From positions 17,060,372 through 17,124,371 of the forward strand of contig JAJEKV010000017.1 in the NCBI GenBank assembly GCA_021234155.1: a stretch of DNA of 64,000 nt, read 5' to 3'. The DNA comes from Isoetes taiwanensis (lineage: Eukaryota; Streptophyta; Lycopodiopsida; Isoetales; Isoetaceae). A program made the position numbers and the translations under genes. The notes below the pieces were generated by a model. The model did no database searches and was not told where the DNA came from. It saw only the letters and a program-made list of their open reading frames with translations. Shown piece after piece: positions 41,131 through 52,115 of this stretch. Every line of letters begins with the position of its first letter. Within the stretch, counting starts at the first letter, position 1.

Positions 41131-42448
41131 ACATCGATACTAAGCGCCTTAAAAATATCACATATTGCATCAACTTTATCATCATTTATCACTCTAATAA
41201 TGTTTATGATAATATATATGTTATAGCTTATGCCAGTTACAGTATCAACCATAGCTTTATCTATAGTATCACATAGTGACAATACTATATCAGTGCTATA
41301 TGTGTCGATAATAGCATCATGGATAATATCACGACTTATAACACTCTTACTATCAATACCATGGAATAATTTAAGGGCTAATCTTAGCAATTTGGCGATT
41401 TTTTAGCACATTTAAAAAAAAAATTGGCTAAAGTAAATGGAAAAAAATGGGAAAATAATAATAATTTTAGCTTAACTTTTTTCGGGACTGCACCAATCCT
41501 GGAGCTCTTTAGCCAAACGCTAGAAAGTAAGAGAGTGAAATTTTGTACTGTTTAGCTAAACCATAGAAACTTTTAGAATGAATTTCGGGCTAGTTTAGCT
41601 AACATCATTCTAGTTTATATGAAATATATGACTAGTAGTTTAGTTTCTAGCATTATAAATTAATTTGAGTCCTAGACTTTGCTAGTTAGTATTATTTTAG
41701 AATGTTTTCACAAAGAAAATGACTAAAATAAGTGGAATATATTGAAAAAAAAGTATAGTAATTTGGCTTAATATTTTCTATTGGCCACACCATAGAAATT
41801 TTTGGGTTGATGTTTGGGTTAGTTTAGCTAAATGTTAGAAAGTATGAGAGGAAAAATGTGTAGAGTTTAGCTAAACCACAGAAAGTTTTGGGATTAATAT
41901 CGAGCAAGTTTAGCTAAAGTCATTCTGGCTAATAAGAAATATACGATTAGTAATTTATTCCCTGATCAATACTTGTTGTAATTTAATAATGATAATACAA
42001 GTGTTAATGCTTCTACCTTCTTCAAACTCCCATAGATGAAGTACATAAATAATATTATTAGAATAAGAAAGAAAAAGATTCTATTAGAGCAAACTCCAAA
42101 GTGCCACTTCATCTCTTATATCAGGTGTAATATCATCTAGTTCATCATTACCAAGTTGTAGACAACATGTCATGTTTATATATCAAGAAGTTACCATGAT
42201 ACATGGACGTGGATCAGTTTTAGACAAATTCAAATCAAGCTTGAGTGTCTCTATACGGGTGCAAACCAATAAATGTCATACACGAGGAAACAAAAAATAG
42301 ATCACGCCAAACCTACCAAATAGCAAAGTGAATTCCTAGAACGTAGATTAAACTTGTTCCTAGTTTCTAGATCAAACTTGTAGGAACAAATGTAGCAAAA
42401 AATGGCTCATTAGCTAGTTTCAAGATCCTTTGGCAATTCATGACAACC

Positions 42449-42660
42449 CTATTTATGGACAAAGAGCATTTCTAGTGCATAATCTATTACATAATATGTC
42501 AGAAGCACCCAAATTGATGATTCCAAAAAGGAGAGTGGAATTCTCATAACGGAAGCTGGAATTGAGAAAGCCCGTGCAGGGTAGAAAAGGTAATCTCGTT
42601 GCTTATAAAATACTGGAAGCATGTTTACTGTGAGTGACATCTCTAAAAATCTATTAAATA
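42449..42660 (-). pseudogene. PDR-type ABCG transporter fragment captured by CACTA
   Basis: The minus strand reads LPVFYKQRDYLFYPARAFSIP, then RIPLSFLESSIWVLLTYYVIDYA. This is the conserved transmembrane segment after the first nucleotide-binding half of plant full-size ABCG (pleiotropic drug resistance) transporters. A full protein has about 1400 residues; only about 60 are recognisable here. Neighbouring sequence up to 42919 stays open but is not clearly ABCG. Being inside the CACTA ends, it is most simply a gene fragment picked up by the transposon. Confidence 0.75.
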
Positions 42661-43150
42661 TGATAATGCAGAGTACAGAGATAAACGTGCATGTGAGCAA
42701 TGTTATTCCATTTTCTCGATGCACAATGTTCGTGGTAGTTTCATCGGTTAACACCATGCAGGTTGGCATGCATTGCCTCAACAACATCATTGATGTACGT
42801 GTCAAGATCGTCAATTTAAAGATACAAACCAAAAGCTTTGCGAAGTCCAATGCTACCTTCAAGCATGCTACTTTGTGTAACCTATTAATATCATAGAAAA
42901 GAATATTCAACACATGCATTAAAAACGATTCAAAATGTTGTTGGAATTGATGTAGTCTAACTGATGTTCAAAAGAAAAAGTCTACCTAATGATATAGTCT
43001 AGGGTTTTCAAAGCATGAAAAGAAGCACGGATTCACTTGCTCAAATGGAAAATTGCAATAATAGATGCATTTGCCATTCTAAAGCTTAAAGAAGGAAAAA
43101 TCGATTAAAAAACAATTTCACAGATCCTATGATGGAATCTATAAGGCAGG

Positions 43151-43246
43151 GAGCTTGGGGCTCCCTTCCGCAACAGGGGCAGGGGCCCAAAACGGCGGCA
43201 GCTAGGAGAGGGTCTGCCCCTGTTGCGGAAAGGAAGCCCCAAGCTC
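43151..43246. repeat. Foldback hairpin A in CACTA cargo
   Basis: The arms at 43151-43182 and 43214-43246 are inverted copies with one mismatch and one indel over 32-33 bp, around a 31-bp loop. The stem would be stable as RNA. It resembles a young miRNA or siRNA precursor, or a small foldback element. Confidence 0.75.
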
Positions 43247-43540
43247 TCTTCCTCTATAATAGAGAATGTGGGGAGTTGCTGCTGCGACCTGCTGCTTCTT
43301 CAAATCGACCTGCTGCTTTTTCAAATCAACCTGCTGCTCACCGAATCAGCGGAATCGGTTGCCTCGACCTCCATTCTGTGACATTGGAGTATCACAGGTG
43401 TCAGCACCAGAATCATCTTCTGCTCAAATGATCGATCCACATTTCATATTGTCTCCAGAGAGTGGAGTAACTGGAAAGTTTGCCGTCAGAATAACGGTTT
43501 CTCCTTCGTTTCTAGTGTATGTATTATTTTATTGTTATAA

Positions 43541-43630
43541 GGTAGGCTAACTGGGACAAGATTCCCAGTTTAGCTGCGACGGCAGTAGCCGGGAGCAGCT
43601 AACTGGGAATCTTGAACCAGTTAGCGTACC
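43541..43630. repeat. Foldback hairpin B in CACTA cargo
   Basis: The arms at 43541-43576 and 43596-43630 are inverted with about four differences in 35 bp, around a 19-bp loop. The geometry is the same as hairpins A and C but the sequence is unrelated. Confidence 0.75.
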
Positions 43631-44064
43631 CTACCAATATGACAATTGGGAAGCTTTTTCATCGCTATTTTTTGCTTCGGTCTGTTCGCGAGTTGCCTAG
43701 CCGCTGCTCTGCTTTGTTGAATGCAGGTCTGAACTTTGTTTCACGGAAGCTTACAACAAAGTTTACAGAATAGTTTAATATATTCTTATATTCTTCAAAA
43801 AAAAAAAAAAGTTTACAGAAAAGTTTCAGCAAAGCTTACCGTTTTTTGCAGAAACACGAAGCTTACAATATAGAAGTTGGGTCCGTTTTTTACCCTGGCG
43901 TGCATTTTCATGGTGCCACGTGGCGCAACCCAATATTGCAGAATGGGACCAGCTGCGCATATTAGAGTTCTTCATTTTGTTTTTAGGGTTTTTCATTTTT
44001 AGGGTCGCCGCCAGTTCTTCAATGAAGCAGGTGCACATAGATCATCAGTTCTTCACGCAGATTG

Positions 44065-44430
44065 AAGATGAAGCAGATGAAGCTTGTTCTTCACACAGAT
44101 CGAAGATGACGCAGATGAAACTTGTTCTTCACACAGATCGCCAGTGTAACACAGATGCAGAAGCGTAAATCTTATGATTTTTTAAATCTGTTTGCTTTGC
44201 TCGCCATAACAGAGCATTTTTGAAGTCCTTCTTTGATTTGCTTTGCCGGATCTTGTCGGATCTTGAAGCCTTGCTCCCGGCTTTGCCAGATCTTGAAACC
44301 CTGCTCTACTTTGCCCGATCTACTGCTCTGTTTTGCTTTGCTTCGCAGATCTTGAGGCCCTGCTTTGCTTCGTCGAATTTTTGAAGCCCTGCTCTGTTTT
44401 TGAAGCTCTACTCTACTTCGCCGGATATGT
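44065..44430. repeat. Short degenerate tandem repeats
   Basis: A ~33-bp unit (GCAGATGAARCTTGTTCTTC...) is present twice at 44065-44135. It is followed by several degenerate ~45-bp units built on TTTGCYGGATCTTGAAGCCCTGCTC up to 44430. Confidence 0.55.
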
Positions 44431-44480
44431 TCTTCGTTGCATCTAAAGCTGCTGAGGGAAAAAACGTCCTCATCTTCTGT

Positions 44481-44596
44481 AGGGGAATGGAGGTTGGGGC
44501 CTCCATTCCGGTTTCCAGGTGATCCGCTCCCGGCTAACGCCGATCGCAGAACTCCACCTGAAAATCTGGAATGGAGGCCCCAACCTCCATTCCCCT
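44481..44596. repeat. Foldback hairpin C in CACTA cargo
   Basis: The arms at 44481-44521 and 44555-44596 are inverted, perfect for the outer 29 bp and with three differences beyond, around a 33-bp loop. Each arm also contains a shorter internal palindrome (GGAATGGAGG / CCTCCATTCC). Confidence 0.8.
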
Positions 44597-45133
44597 ATAT
44601 AACAAAGCTTCGGAAAAGTTTACCAGGGTTTCTGAAGAGCTTTTTCTTCAGAACTTTTTCTTCAATGATCCTCTGCAAGCATGCAAACAGAGCTGCAAAA
44701 TTCTTCTATTCGTCCATTACACAGCAAACCCGGCATTACCATTACCTGCTAAACAGGTCATCCACAATGACATGATCCAATTACCATTAATATTGAGGCA
44801 TGCCACGTGTTACCATAAGAATGCACTGACCTGAAAAAAGTGAATGCAGGTATTCGTGACAAAATACCTGCTCGCAGACATCGATGGTTCTCATATTAGG
44901 GTTCATCCACCTCTTGCTCTGGAAGTCCACTGCATCAGGCTTCAGCATGCTCCTTCATCAACTACAGGTCAATTTTCGGCGGTGGTGGCGACTCTTTCCG
45001 GATATGGCAAGCAAATTCTGCGAGCAGAGGGCTCCAGTTTGCGCAGGCTTCATGGGTTGGAATTTCCATCCAACCATCCCGATATAGCGTTTCCACCGCT
45101 TTGAAATGGCAACACACAGGTGGATTTCTTCTT

Positions 45134-46083
45134 CTGTTATATGCAGGCCAATTTTCAGTTTTCTTTGGGCACAGACAGATCAACACCAGCTCCACTAACA
45201 GACCATTTTGTTGAATCTCCGGGCACCCTAGAATCTGGGATTAGTGAACGTGGTTCAGAAAAAAGGGTTTTTCAGGCCCGTATAAGGAGAAGAAAACATA
45301 GTGACTACTGGAGAGACTTGGACATGTTTCCTTTAGAATAAGCATCAATGACATACTCCAGCTCTCAATTTCCACTCTCAATCCTAAATACACTTCCAGG
45401 TACGAGTATTGCTGCCTTCACCCTCTTGATTCACGAATTTTATACCAGAATTATTAACCAAAGCCTTCATAGTCTTATGGAACTCAAATACTTTCTTTCT
45501 TTTTTCGCCTTCTATTCTTGATCCATCTTGACAATCGTAGCCTTATTCGGATCCTTTTTACATGCTGCTGAAGTTAAAAACTAACTAATGTGTAGAACTG
45601 CATATAAAAGTGGTGCTAAAAGTCTGAAAATTAACTATTGAGTTGATATGTGCAGTTACATATAAATATGCCAAGAATGCTGGAGAGGCACATGTTATTA
45701 GCTTCTTATTATCTGTTGTTTCATGTGGTAACACCCTCTCCCTCTAACTTTCTCAATATATCCCCTTGATTGCAGATCACCTGCAGCAGCTGCTTTACAT
45801 GTTCTAGGCCATTGAACAGCAGAGTACCCGGAGTAAATGTTCCACTGTGCAGGATCTTGAAACAAATAAGCCCATCAAAAAATGTGAAAAGACCGAGGAG
45901 CTTTTGTGGCACTGCGGTGGAAAGTAAGTATTGGTATTCATTCCGAGTTACTCAGTTTTTGTTCGTTGTTGAGTTTTTGGTCCAGAAACTCAAGAATGCC
46001 CTTCACAAGTTTCAAGGATCAGATTCGCAAAGTGTTGTGGCAGAGATTTTGTTCCTGGACTCCAGTCAATTTGCGGCAATGTA
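45134..46083 (+). pseudogene. Exon-like segments with splice sites in CACTA cargo
   Basis: Three plus-strand blocks look like exons. Block 1 is 45147-45341, after TTATATGCAG: FSLGTDRSTPAPLTDHFVES then VFQARIRRRKHSDYWRDLDMF, ending in a stop. Block 2 is 45777-45925, after GATTGCAG and before a strong GTAAGTATT donor. Block 3 is 45990-46083, after GGTCCAG: KLKNALHKFQGSDSQSVVAEIL then a stop. I do not recognise the gene or genes. They are probably host exons captured by the CACTA element, or non-coding exons of its own transcript. Confidence 0.4.
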
Positions 46084-46875
46084 GTAAGTCTGTGATCATC
46101 ATATGGTAATTTTTTTTTCTGTTACATATTCTTTTTAAGGTTCTGCTTTTGAGATCATTACGTGCCAGGCAGCAAAGATTCTGGTTTGTCTTCATATTCT
46201 AGTTCTGCAATTTTCTGTGTCTTTTCTGCATAAGTTTTTAATAACAGAATGTATATTATCGTGGCTTTGGAGATTAATTTGCAGCTGAGCATATTTTCTA
46301 CAGATAATAAGCATAGGGCTTGCATCTTATGGCAGGCAATCAATGCTTGCGGCAAAACTAGAGCTTCGTAGGTGGATTAGTAGAAGTTGAATTCTGCATG
46401 CTGATTTAGAAACTAGCAACTCTGACAGCAAATCCGACTGGTAAGAGGTGATTTTGAGAAAGATGTGACCATAGGATCTCTTGTATGGCAGCGATTCTCA
46501 TGATTAACGTAGTTCTTGTGGTATGTTATTATACCTCTTTGGCTGTCTTAAGATCCATGCAGGGTTCCTGTTTTGCTCTACAGGTCTGGATGATGGGGTT
46601 GAAACTTGATACCAGTGCCGTAGCTACATTAGTTTTTGGAGTCCTATGAACATCAATTTAAATTTTGTCTCACTACTAGAGTCTCCCAACCACGATTACT
46701 TTGCTTGTGACAATGTAATTTATTGTGTACTTTTAGGTAAACCTTTGTGGCAGTGATAACGCTTCTCGTCACTTCTCGTCTGGCCAAAGATACCCAATGT
46801 AATTTTTCTGTTGTGGTTTTGGCTGCTTCATGCTGGTAAACCAATGTGTTTGGCTTTTGTTTTGAGATCTTGGTT

Positions 46876-46940
46876 ATCGCAGCTTCCAGTGGTTGCTTAT
46901 GGATTAATGGTTTTGTGGGTTCAAATCCCACATTGAGATT
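46876..46940 (+). repeat. tRNA-derived SINE-like segment
   Basis: The T-arm GTGGGTTCAAATCCCAC at 46915-46931 holds a perfect B-box (GGTTCAAATCC). An A-box-like AGCTTCCAGTGGTTGC lies about 35 bp before it. A tRNA gene would need a matching acceptor stem, which I do not see. Confidence 0.5.
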
Positions 46941-47040
46941 TAATATAGGATTTACATTGATAATGTTATTGACAAGATAAAATTGGGCCTATATATGGCA
47001 TTATAGGTGGTGGAAAATATTTGATACAATTACCGTCTAA

Positions 47041-47640
47041 CTTGTAACAAGTAACAATATGTGACACTATATTCGACATTAATAATGATACAATTTTAAC
47101 CTCCACATGATATTATATGTGGCATTATCAATGATGCTATATCTGATACTAATCATGATGCTACATCTAACCTCCAGATGATATTATATGTAGCATTATC
47201 AATAGGCTACATCTGATAATATTAATCATGATGCTACATCTGATACTAATCTTGTTAGAAAAGATGATACAAATGATGATGCTCATGTGGCCATTATGGA
47301 TGATTTAATTATAGCAATAAAGATGATGTTATAGCTGACACTATTATAGTGCTACTATTGACATTATGAATGATTTAGTTATAGTAGTACATGTGATCCT
47401 ATAGCTGACACTACTATAGCACTACAAGGACAAAATGCATGATTTAATTATAGCAATACATGTGATCTTATAGCTGACACTATAAGGACAAAATGCATGA
47501 TACATAACTGTAGCTATAGATGATGCTATAAATGACATTATTATGCCACTACAATGCCATAAAATATGATATTACAACTGTTGCTATTGGTGATGCTACA
47601 AGTGACGATATAGATGATGCAATTTCATCAACAGCTACCG
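47041..47640. repeat. CACTA right subterminal repeats
   Basis: Many partly overlapping copies of motifs such as GATGCTACATCTGA, GATGATATTATATG and AGCTGACACTAT fill the last 700 bp of the element. In CACTA elements such repeats bind the accessory transposase. Confidence 0.65.
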
Positions 47641-47736
47641 TCATTTATTGTGTCAAAATCTGTAAAAATTGAAAGTGCGATTTTAAGCAAATAAATGATG
47701 AAACTAATGACTTAAATTGCTTATTCTCTTGTAGTG

Positions 47737-47880
47737 GTAGGCTTGTTGGGATCGTACCTCCGGGAGGTAATGGATACGCGGACTCAGTTATGCCCCCCTG
47801 TCCGACATTAACCTCAGCTGTACTTGTGATTATGTATATAACTGTGCAGTATGTCAGCATCCTTATTGCTACTAAGGTTT
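47737..47880 (+). mobile_element. LINE tail, copy 1 (right of CACTA insertion)
   Basis: This continues the LINE of 39272-39717 after the duplicated GTA. Homology with the copy at 49521-49665 ends at CTACTAAGGTTTT. Exon-like sequence of another gene begins immediately afterwards on the opposite strand. Confidence 0.7.
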
Positions 47881-47904
47881 TACCCTCAATAATTTCTATG
47901 GTCT

Positions 47905-48130
47905 GATTTGCCTCTTCAAAAACTAAACCTTGCTGTTGCATTTCAGATCCTGAGCTAGCAGCAACAGCACTTTTATTTTGACTCATCTTATAGTAAGATA
48001 GCATAGACTTACACTGATTGCCTTTTCTTCTGCTGATGGGCTCAATAATTTGCTGATTGCTTGATTGCCCGTATGCAGATTAACATAGGATCCAGCTTGA
48101 ACAATGGTCTGGTTGGCCAAATGTCTGATA
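47905..48130 (-). pseudogene. Two exons of an unrecognised host gene next to the LINE/CACTA
   Basis: One exon (about 48122-48014, after CTATCAG and before GT|AAGTC) reads HLANQTIVQAGSYVNLHTGN. It joins in phase to a second (about 47990-47890, after ACTATAAG) reading MSQNKSAVAASSGSEMQQQG and ending near a GTAAAACC donor-like site. LINE sequence begins directly after, so the gene is interrupted or is only a fragment. The Gln/Ser-rich, soluble composition gives no family. Confidence 0.4.
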
Positions 48131-49089
48131 GATAAAACAATAATACTTCTGCAGAATCCAAAGAAGAGGCACTTGGCTCTGATACTTAAAGAGATTTCTA
48201 CCTGAGTAAGAACAAATTCTAATTTGAGAACCAAATTCGAAATGGATGGATGGAAAATATGGCTAAGAAAATGGATGAATTCTTACAAAAAAGGCAAAGA
48301 AACTTACAAATTGCTTGAAGCCGAAATCTGTTGTTCTGTAAATGTTCTGGAGCCAAAACCTCAACCTCCTGTCTGTAAATGTCCTGCCTCCTATTCCGGC
48401 CTGAGAGTCATTCCCCAACTAATTCCGGCCTGATACTACTGAGTACTGATTCGTACCAGCATTTCGTCTCGTCTGATTCATACCAGCATGATCGGATCAG
48501 CAGCATTCTATTGGTAGCACAGATTCGGCATTGTGATTGCATGCAGCACAAGCAAGAAGCCAGCCAAGAACTCTAATGAATCTCTGATTGATCTTAGGCG
48601 GGCCGGGCAGTGAGCGGGCGATGAAGAAGAATCAAGATTCGAAAAAAAAAAAATCGAATTGTTAGCATAGATTTAGGAATTAGGATCTACTTTTCTTGAA
48701 TTAGCAATTTAGCATAAATTTAGGTTCGTGATTTTTAATGGTTGGTTGCATGCATGATTGCATCTAATAATTATAATGTATAAAACGTTAAAAAAATGGG
48801 GAGGGGGGATCATTGGAAATTTGGTATATGTAATTGTATCATTGTATACTGTATAGATTTATAATCAATATAATAATACAAATGTTTAAAAATTATAAAT
48901 ATATAGCAAGAAAAATGACGGGCATTTCTCTATTCGTAGCCTTTCAAATGACGTATATGTCTTGTAGTTGCCCTTCTCTATGACGGGCGATTGCCCAACT
49001 GCGACCTTTCATTTGCCATACGAAATTTTTTTTCACCTGTTTTGACGGGCAAAAATCCAAAAAACAGGCATGAAAGCCGTCAAATTTGA
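48131..49089. other. Unassigned AT-rich sequence
   Basis: No gene is supported. Short frames at 48224-48576 overlap each other with no motif. Confidence 0.35.
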
Positions 49090-49795
49090 GCCCTGCTGCG
49101 GCGGAGGGATTCCTCGCCATAATTTTAGGCTAAAATGACAGTAATCACGTTTTGGCCATTGCAAAAATTCCTGAAAAACCATGGTCGCTGTTAATCCCAT
49201 GCTCACGAGGGGCCCACACCACTACCACTGTTAATCCCATGCTCACGAGGGGCCCACACCACTACCTGCACACCCATCTACCCATGAAAAAGCGCAGGGT
49301 GATTGCTTCCATTCGCACAGGTGCACACCACCTCCGCGTGAGGCAGGGGAGATAGATTCGGGAGCAGCGTGAGGGCAGAAATGATCTTTGTCCGCCGAGA
49401 GCCATTGAGGATGAAAGTCACGCCCTCCGGCCTGTCCGTGCATCGAGCATATCCGGGCTCGGTATGCTCGGTTAGTTGTGCCCCATCGGGCCTTGCATGA
49501 GCTCACGAGCCACGGCCTCTGTAGGCTTGTTGGGATGTTACCTCAGGAAGTAATGGATACGCGGACTCGGTTATGCCCCCCGTCAGACATTAACCTCAAA
49601 TTTGTACTTGTGATTATGTATATAATCATGCGGTATATCGGCATCCTTATTGCTACTAAGGTTTTCCCCGAAACCCTTGGTGGGGTTTTTTAATCGGTAG
49701 TAATATCGCTGCTTTCTCTCTCTTTGTACTTGGGTCCCATAGGCCAGTTGGTCTCCGTGGACGATAAAATCATATTCTATTCTATTCTATTCATT
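49090..49795 (+). mobile_element. LINE tail, copy 2 (unoccupied site for CACTA)
   Basis: This is near-identical to 39272-39717 joined to 47737-47880, with a single GTA at 49521-49523 where the CACTA sits in copy 1. It carries the same ORF2 C-terminus, disrupted by a small deletion near 49380-49400, and ends with a pentanucleotide TTCTA repeat tail at about 49770-49795. Confidence 0.75.
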
Positions 49796-50475
49796 CACCT
49801 ATTTGTAAATTATTCCATCTATTGGAATTGTTGACAATATAAAAAACATTCGCCTTGACCACTTATGCTTAGCAATGTTTATAAAAGGCCTTCGGTAGGC
49901 TACACATTTGTTTGACATATTTCATCACATCATATGCATCTATCTCGTTTGTTACTCTATCTATATCTTTGCCTTTTACCTAGAGGACAATATGGGCATA
50001 TGGTCGGATAGCCTTGCATTTTTAATGCAATTCCAGCATATGTTGCAGCCAAGCCCATTTTTTGTAAGTAGTCGTAAAGGAAAGGATTGCATATGCTACC
50101 TGCAAGCACATCGTTCATTAAGGGTTCCCATGTATCTGGCTCAAGCACGCATGGCTTGTAATATGATGTATTGTTGCATGTAACACAGACGTGTAGGGAA
50201 AGCACCGTCTTTGCGGCAATTTCATTCTAACTTTCATGGTGTTCGATTATTTCTAACCATGAGTCTGTTATTACACACATATAAAACAGTATTATGTTCA
50301 CAAGTTACGTTGTCTTGTTATTTTTATGACATAGCCCAATAAAGACAATAGGTATACAATATGGAAAAAGACATTTAGATACATATTACAAAAATTTAAA
50401 TGGTTGTTAGTGGCATATACGAAGGGCATTGTTTTAATATGTTCAAAGGGGTGAAAATAGCTTTACCCTGGTTTT
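49796..50475. other. Unassigned; one gene-like ORF
   Basis: The minus-strand frame 50205-49957 contains LEPDTWEPLMNDVLAGSICN and reads more like protein than chance, but no family is recognisable. Confidence 0.3.
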
Positions 50476-50624
50476 GGTGATTCCGTCGCGGTGAATACTC
50501 TCCCGCGGTATCACAGGCCCTCCGGGAACGGTTCCGTTCCGAAGGTCCCGTGATTTGTACCTGACAGAGTCAGGCGTACTCTCTGATGGATCATAGCCGT
50601 TCGTCTGCAGGGTGCATCCTGGCC

Positions 50625-50973
50625 GTCCGTTTTATACCTTCCCACGGAATCACAACGGCAGAATACCGCCGGACGGAATCACCGCCCCTTTATTCCACGC
50701 GACAAAATCACACTGCTTTAATACCGCCGGATGGAATCACGTTCTAACATTCACCTCCGCAGAATCGCCCGTGGCAAATTCCACGGGACGGAATACTGTC
50801 GATGATATCCCACCAGGTGGAATCACCACGCGAAGTATTCCGCCCGTCAGAATCACCACAATCTAATTCCGCCCGGTGGAATCACCCCGATGTAATTCCG
50901 CCAGACGGAATCACCCCTGTTGCACTTCCTTCAGAAGGAATCACGTCGTTGTGATTCCTCATGACGGAATCAC
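50625..50973. repeat. 29-bp-period array of imperfect palindromes
   Basis: About 12 units each contain an imperfect palindrome close to ATTCCGCC-NN-GGCGGAAT followed by CACC, then 8-10 variable bases. The 'AATCAC' ends fall at 50653, 50682, 50711, 50740, ~50768, ~50797, 50826, 50856, 50885, 50914, 50944 and 50973, spacing 28-30 bp. Further degenerate units lie at 50480-50515 and 51108-51128. The period is not a multiple of three, so it is not coding. Confidence 0.85.
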
Positions 50974-51159
50974 CCCAGCTACTCAGTTGCATGTCCGACA
51001 CGTGACAATATCGGGACCACATATGAAGGACCAGATCGATGGCCATGGCATCGTCGTGAGTCCATCCCGCCAGAATTTTATAAATTCTTAGCCCCGTACG
51101 GCTGTTCATACCATCCCATGGAATCACCTGCTTTTGTTTTGCCCGCCTTAGTTCGATGA

Positions 51160-52115
51160 CGACGGCGGGGAGTTCGGCATGGACCTGGACGAGAAGATTG
51201 AGGAGGTAAATGCTTGGAACAACTCAATTCCATCTCCTTGCAATGGCACAAGCTCTGATATCATTCCTAGTGGCAGTTACAATGAGGCATTTGGCAAACA
51301 GACCCTGCAGATGGGCATTTTGACCACAGTCGACTACCCTGGATCATGTTAAAGCACCATGTTCCTAATCCACAAGGAGAAGATACTCAACTGGTGTGGG
51401 TGTGCCACATTCCCACCTCACGGGTTGGGGATTTCATTGTCGGGGAGCAAAAAAGTGGGGAAGCACCATGCAGTTTCTACAGAAGAAGCTCAAAAAGGAA
51501 TAAAGAGCTATCCAAACCGGGCAAAGGATGCCTAATTCATTCATTGTGCAACAAAGATACTGATGTGCCTATGGGCCAGAAGATAAATCTGAGAACACTC
51601 ATGTTGCCGAGGATCGACGTCCCCTTTTAGGCCAAAGAAGGAAGAGGGTTGAGAGGGGAGAGGCTGTTAGAAGGGGCTGCCAATGTCATTTTACTTTGAA
51701 ATAGCTCTACCTTCTTCCTGATTGCACTCAAATTACATACCACAAATGGGATCATGTGAACCAGCAAGATGCAATCTGCCACGGTAAAGCACTACCTATT
51801 GAGAAAGGGTTGAGGTATAGGCTAGCACCATGGCTCGCGGCTGAAAAGAAAGAATGGATCAAACAGAAGCTAGTGCATTATATAACACCTAGAATGGTGA
51901 TGAACATCCACCAAACGAGAGTGAACTTGAAGAAGGAGCTAGTCGGGTTGGATGGGCTTTGTAGGGACGACATGTTGAAGATGCATGAAATCTACAACAT
52001 TGATAAATTAGTGGCTCGAATTGTTTGGAAGTTGCATGAAGACCAAGCAACAAGCATCCATAATAACAAGGTAGTGTCTTCCACTACGAGCAAGGTGACA
52101 TCTTTCAACTATTGG
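51160..52115 (+). pseudogene. Decayed transposase-like ORF (MULE/FAR1-like?)
   Basis: The plus strand has three partly open frames. Near 51650-51760, in frame with a stop, it reads RGCQCHFTLK then LYLLPDCTQITYHKWDHVNQ and CHGKALP. It continues in the ORF at 51756: RYRLAPWLAAEKKEWIKQKL and DIYN-like KMHEIYNIDKL. The C-x-C-H layout and the following helical region resemble the DNA-binding N-terminus of FAR1/MULE-type transposases, but I am unsure. The ORF runs into the gypsy LTR at 52116. Confidence 0.35.

Larger units (their letters stand above)
39718..47736. mobile_element. CACTA (En/Spm-type) transposon, 8.0 kb, non-autonomous
   Basis: Both ends carry the 15-bp terminal inverted repeat CACTACAAGAGAATA, flanked by a 3-bp GTA duplication (39715-39717, 47737-47739). 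The paralogue at 49521-49523 shows the unoccupied GTA, proving the insertion. AT-rich subterminal repeats occupy about 39750-40060, 41150-41300 and 47041-47640. I find no TNP2 or TNPA transposase. Cargo includes a PDR/ABCG fragment, exon-like segments on the plus strand (45134-46083), foldback hairpins, a SINE-like segment and a tandem duplication. It depended on a transposase supplied in trans. Confidence 0.9.

Noticed and set aside
46653-46931. Minus-strand ORF MGFEPTKPLIHKQP
   Set aside because: It is the reverse translation of a tRNA-like T-arm (a common spurious ORF) inside the CACTA element.
50612-50866. Protein encoded by the palindrome array
   Set aside because: A 29-bp period changes frame every unit, so the open frame is accidental.
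50625-50973. CRISPR array
   Set aside because: The period is regular, but the repeats are degenerate, spacers are only 8-10 bp, no cas-like gene is near, and the surroundings are plant nuclear DNA.
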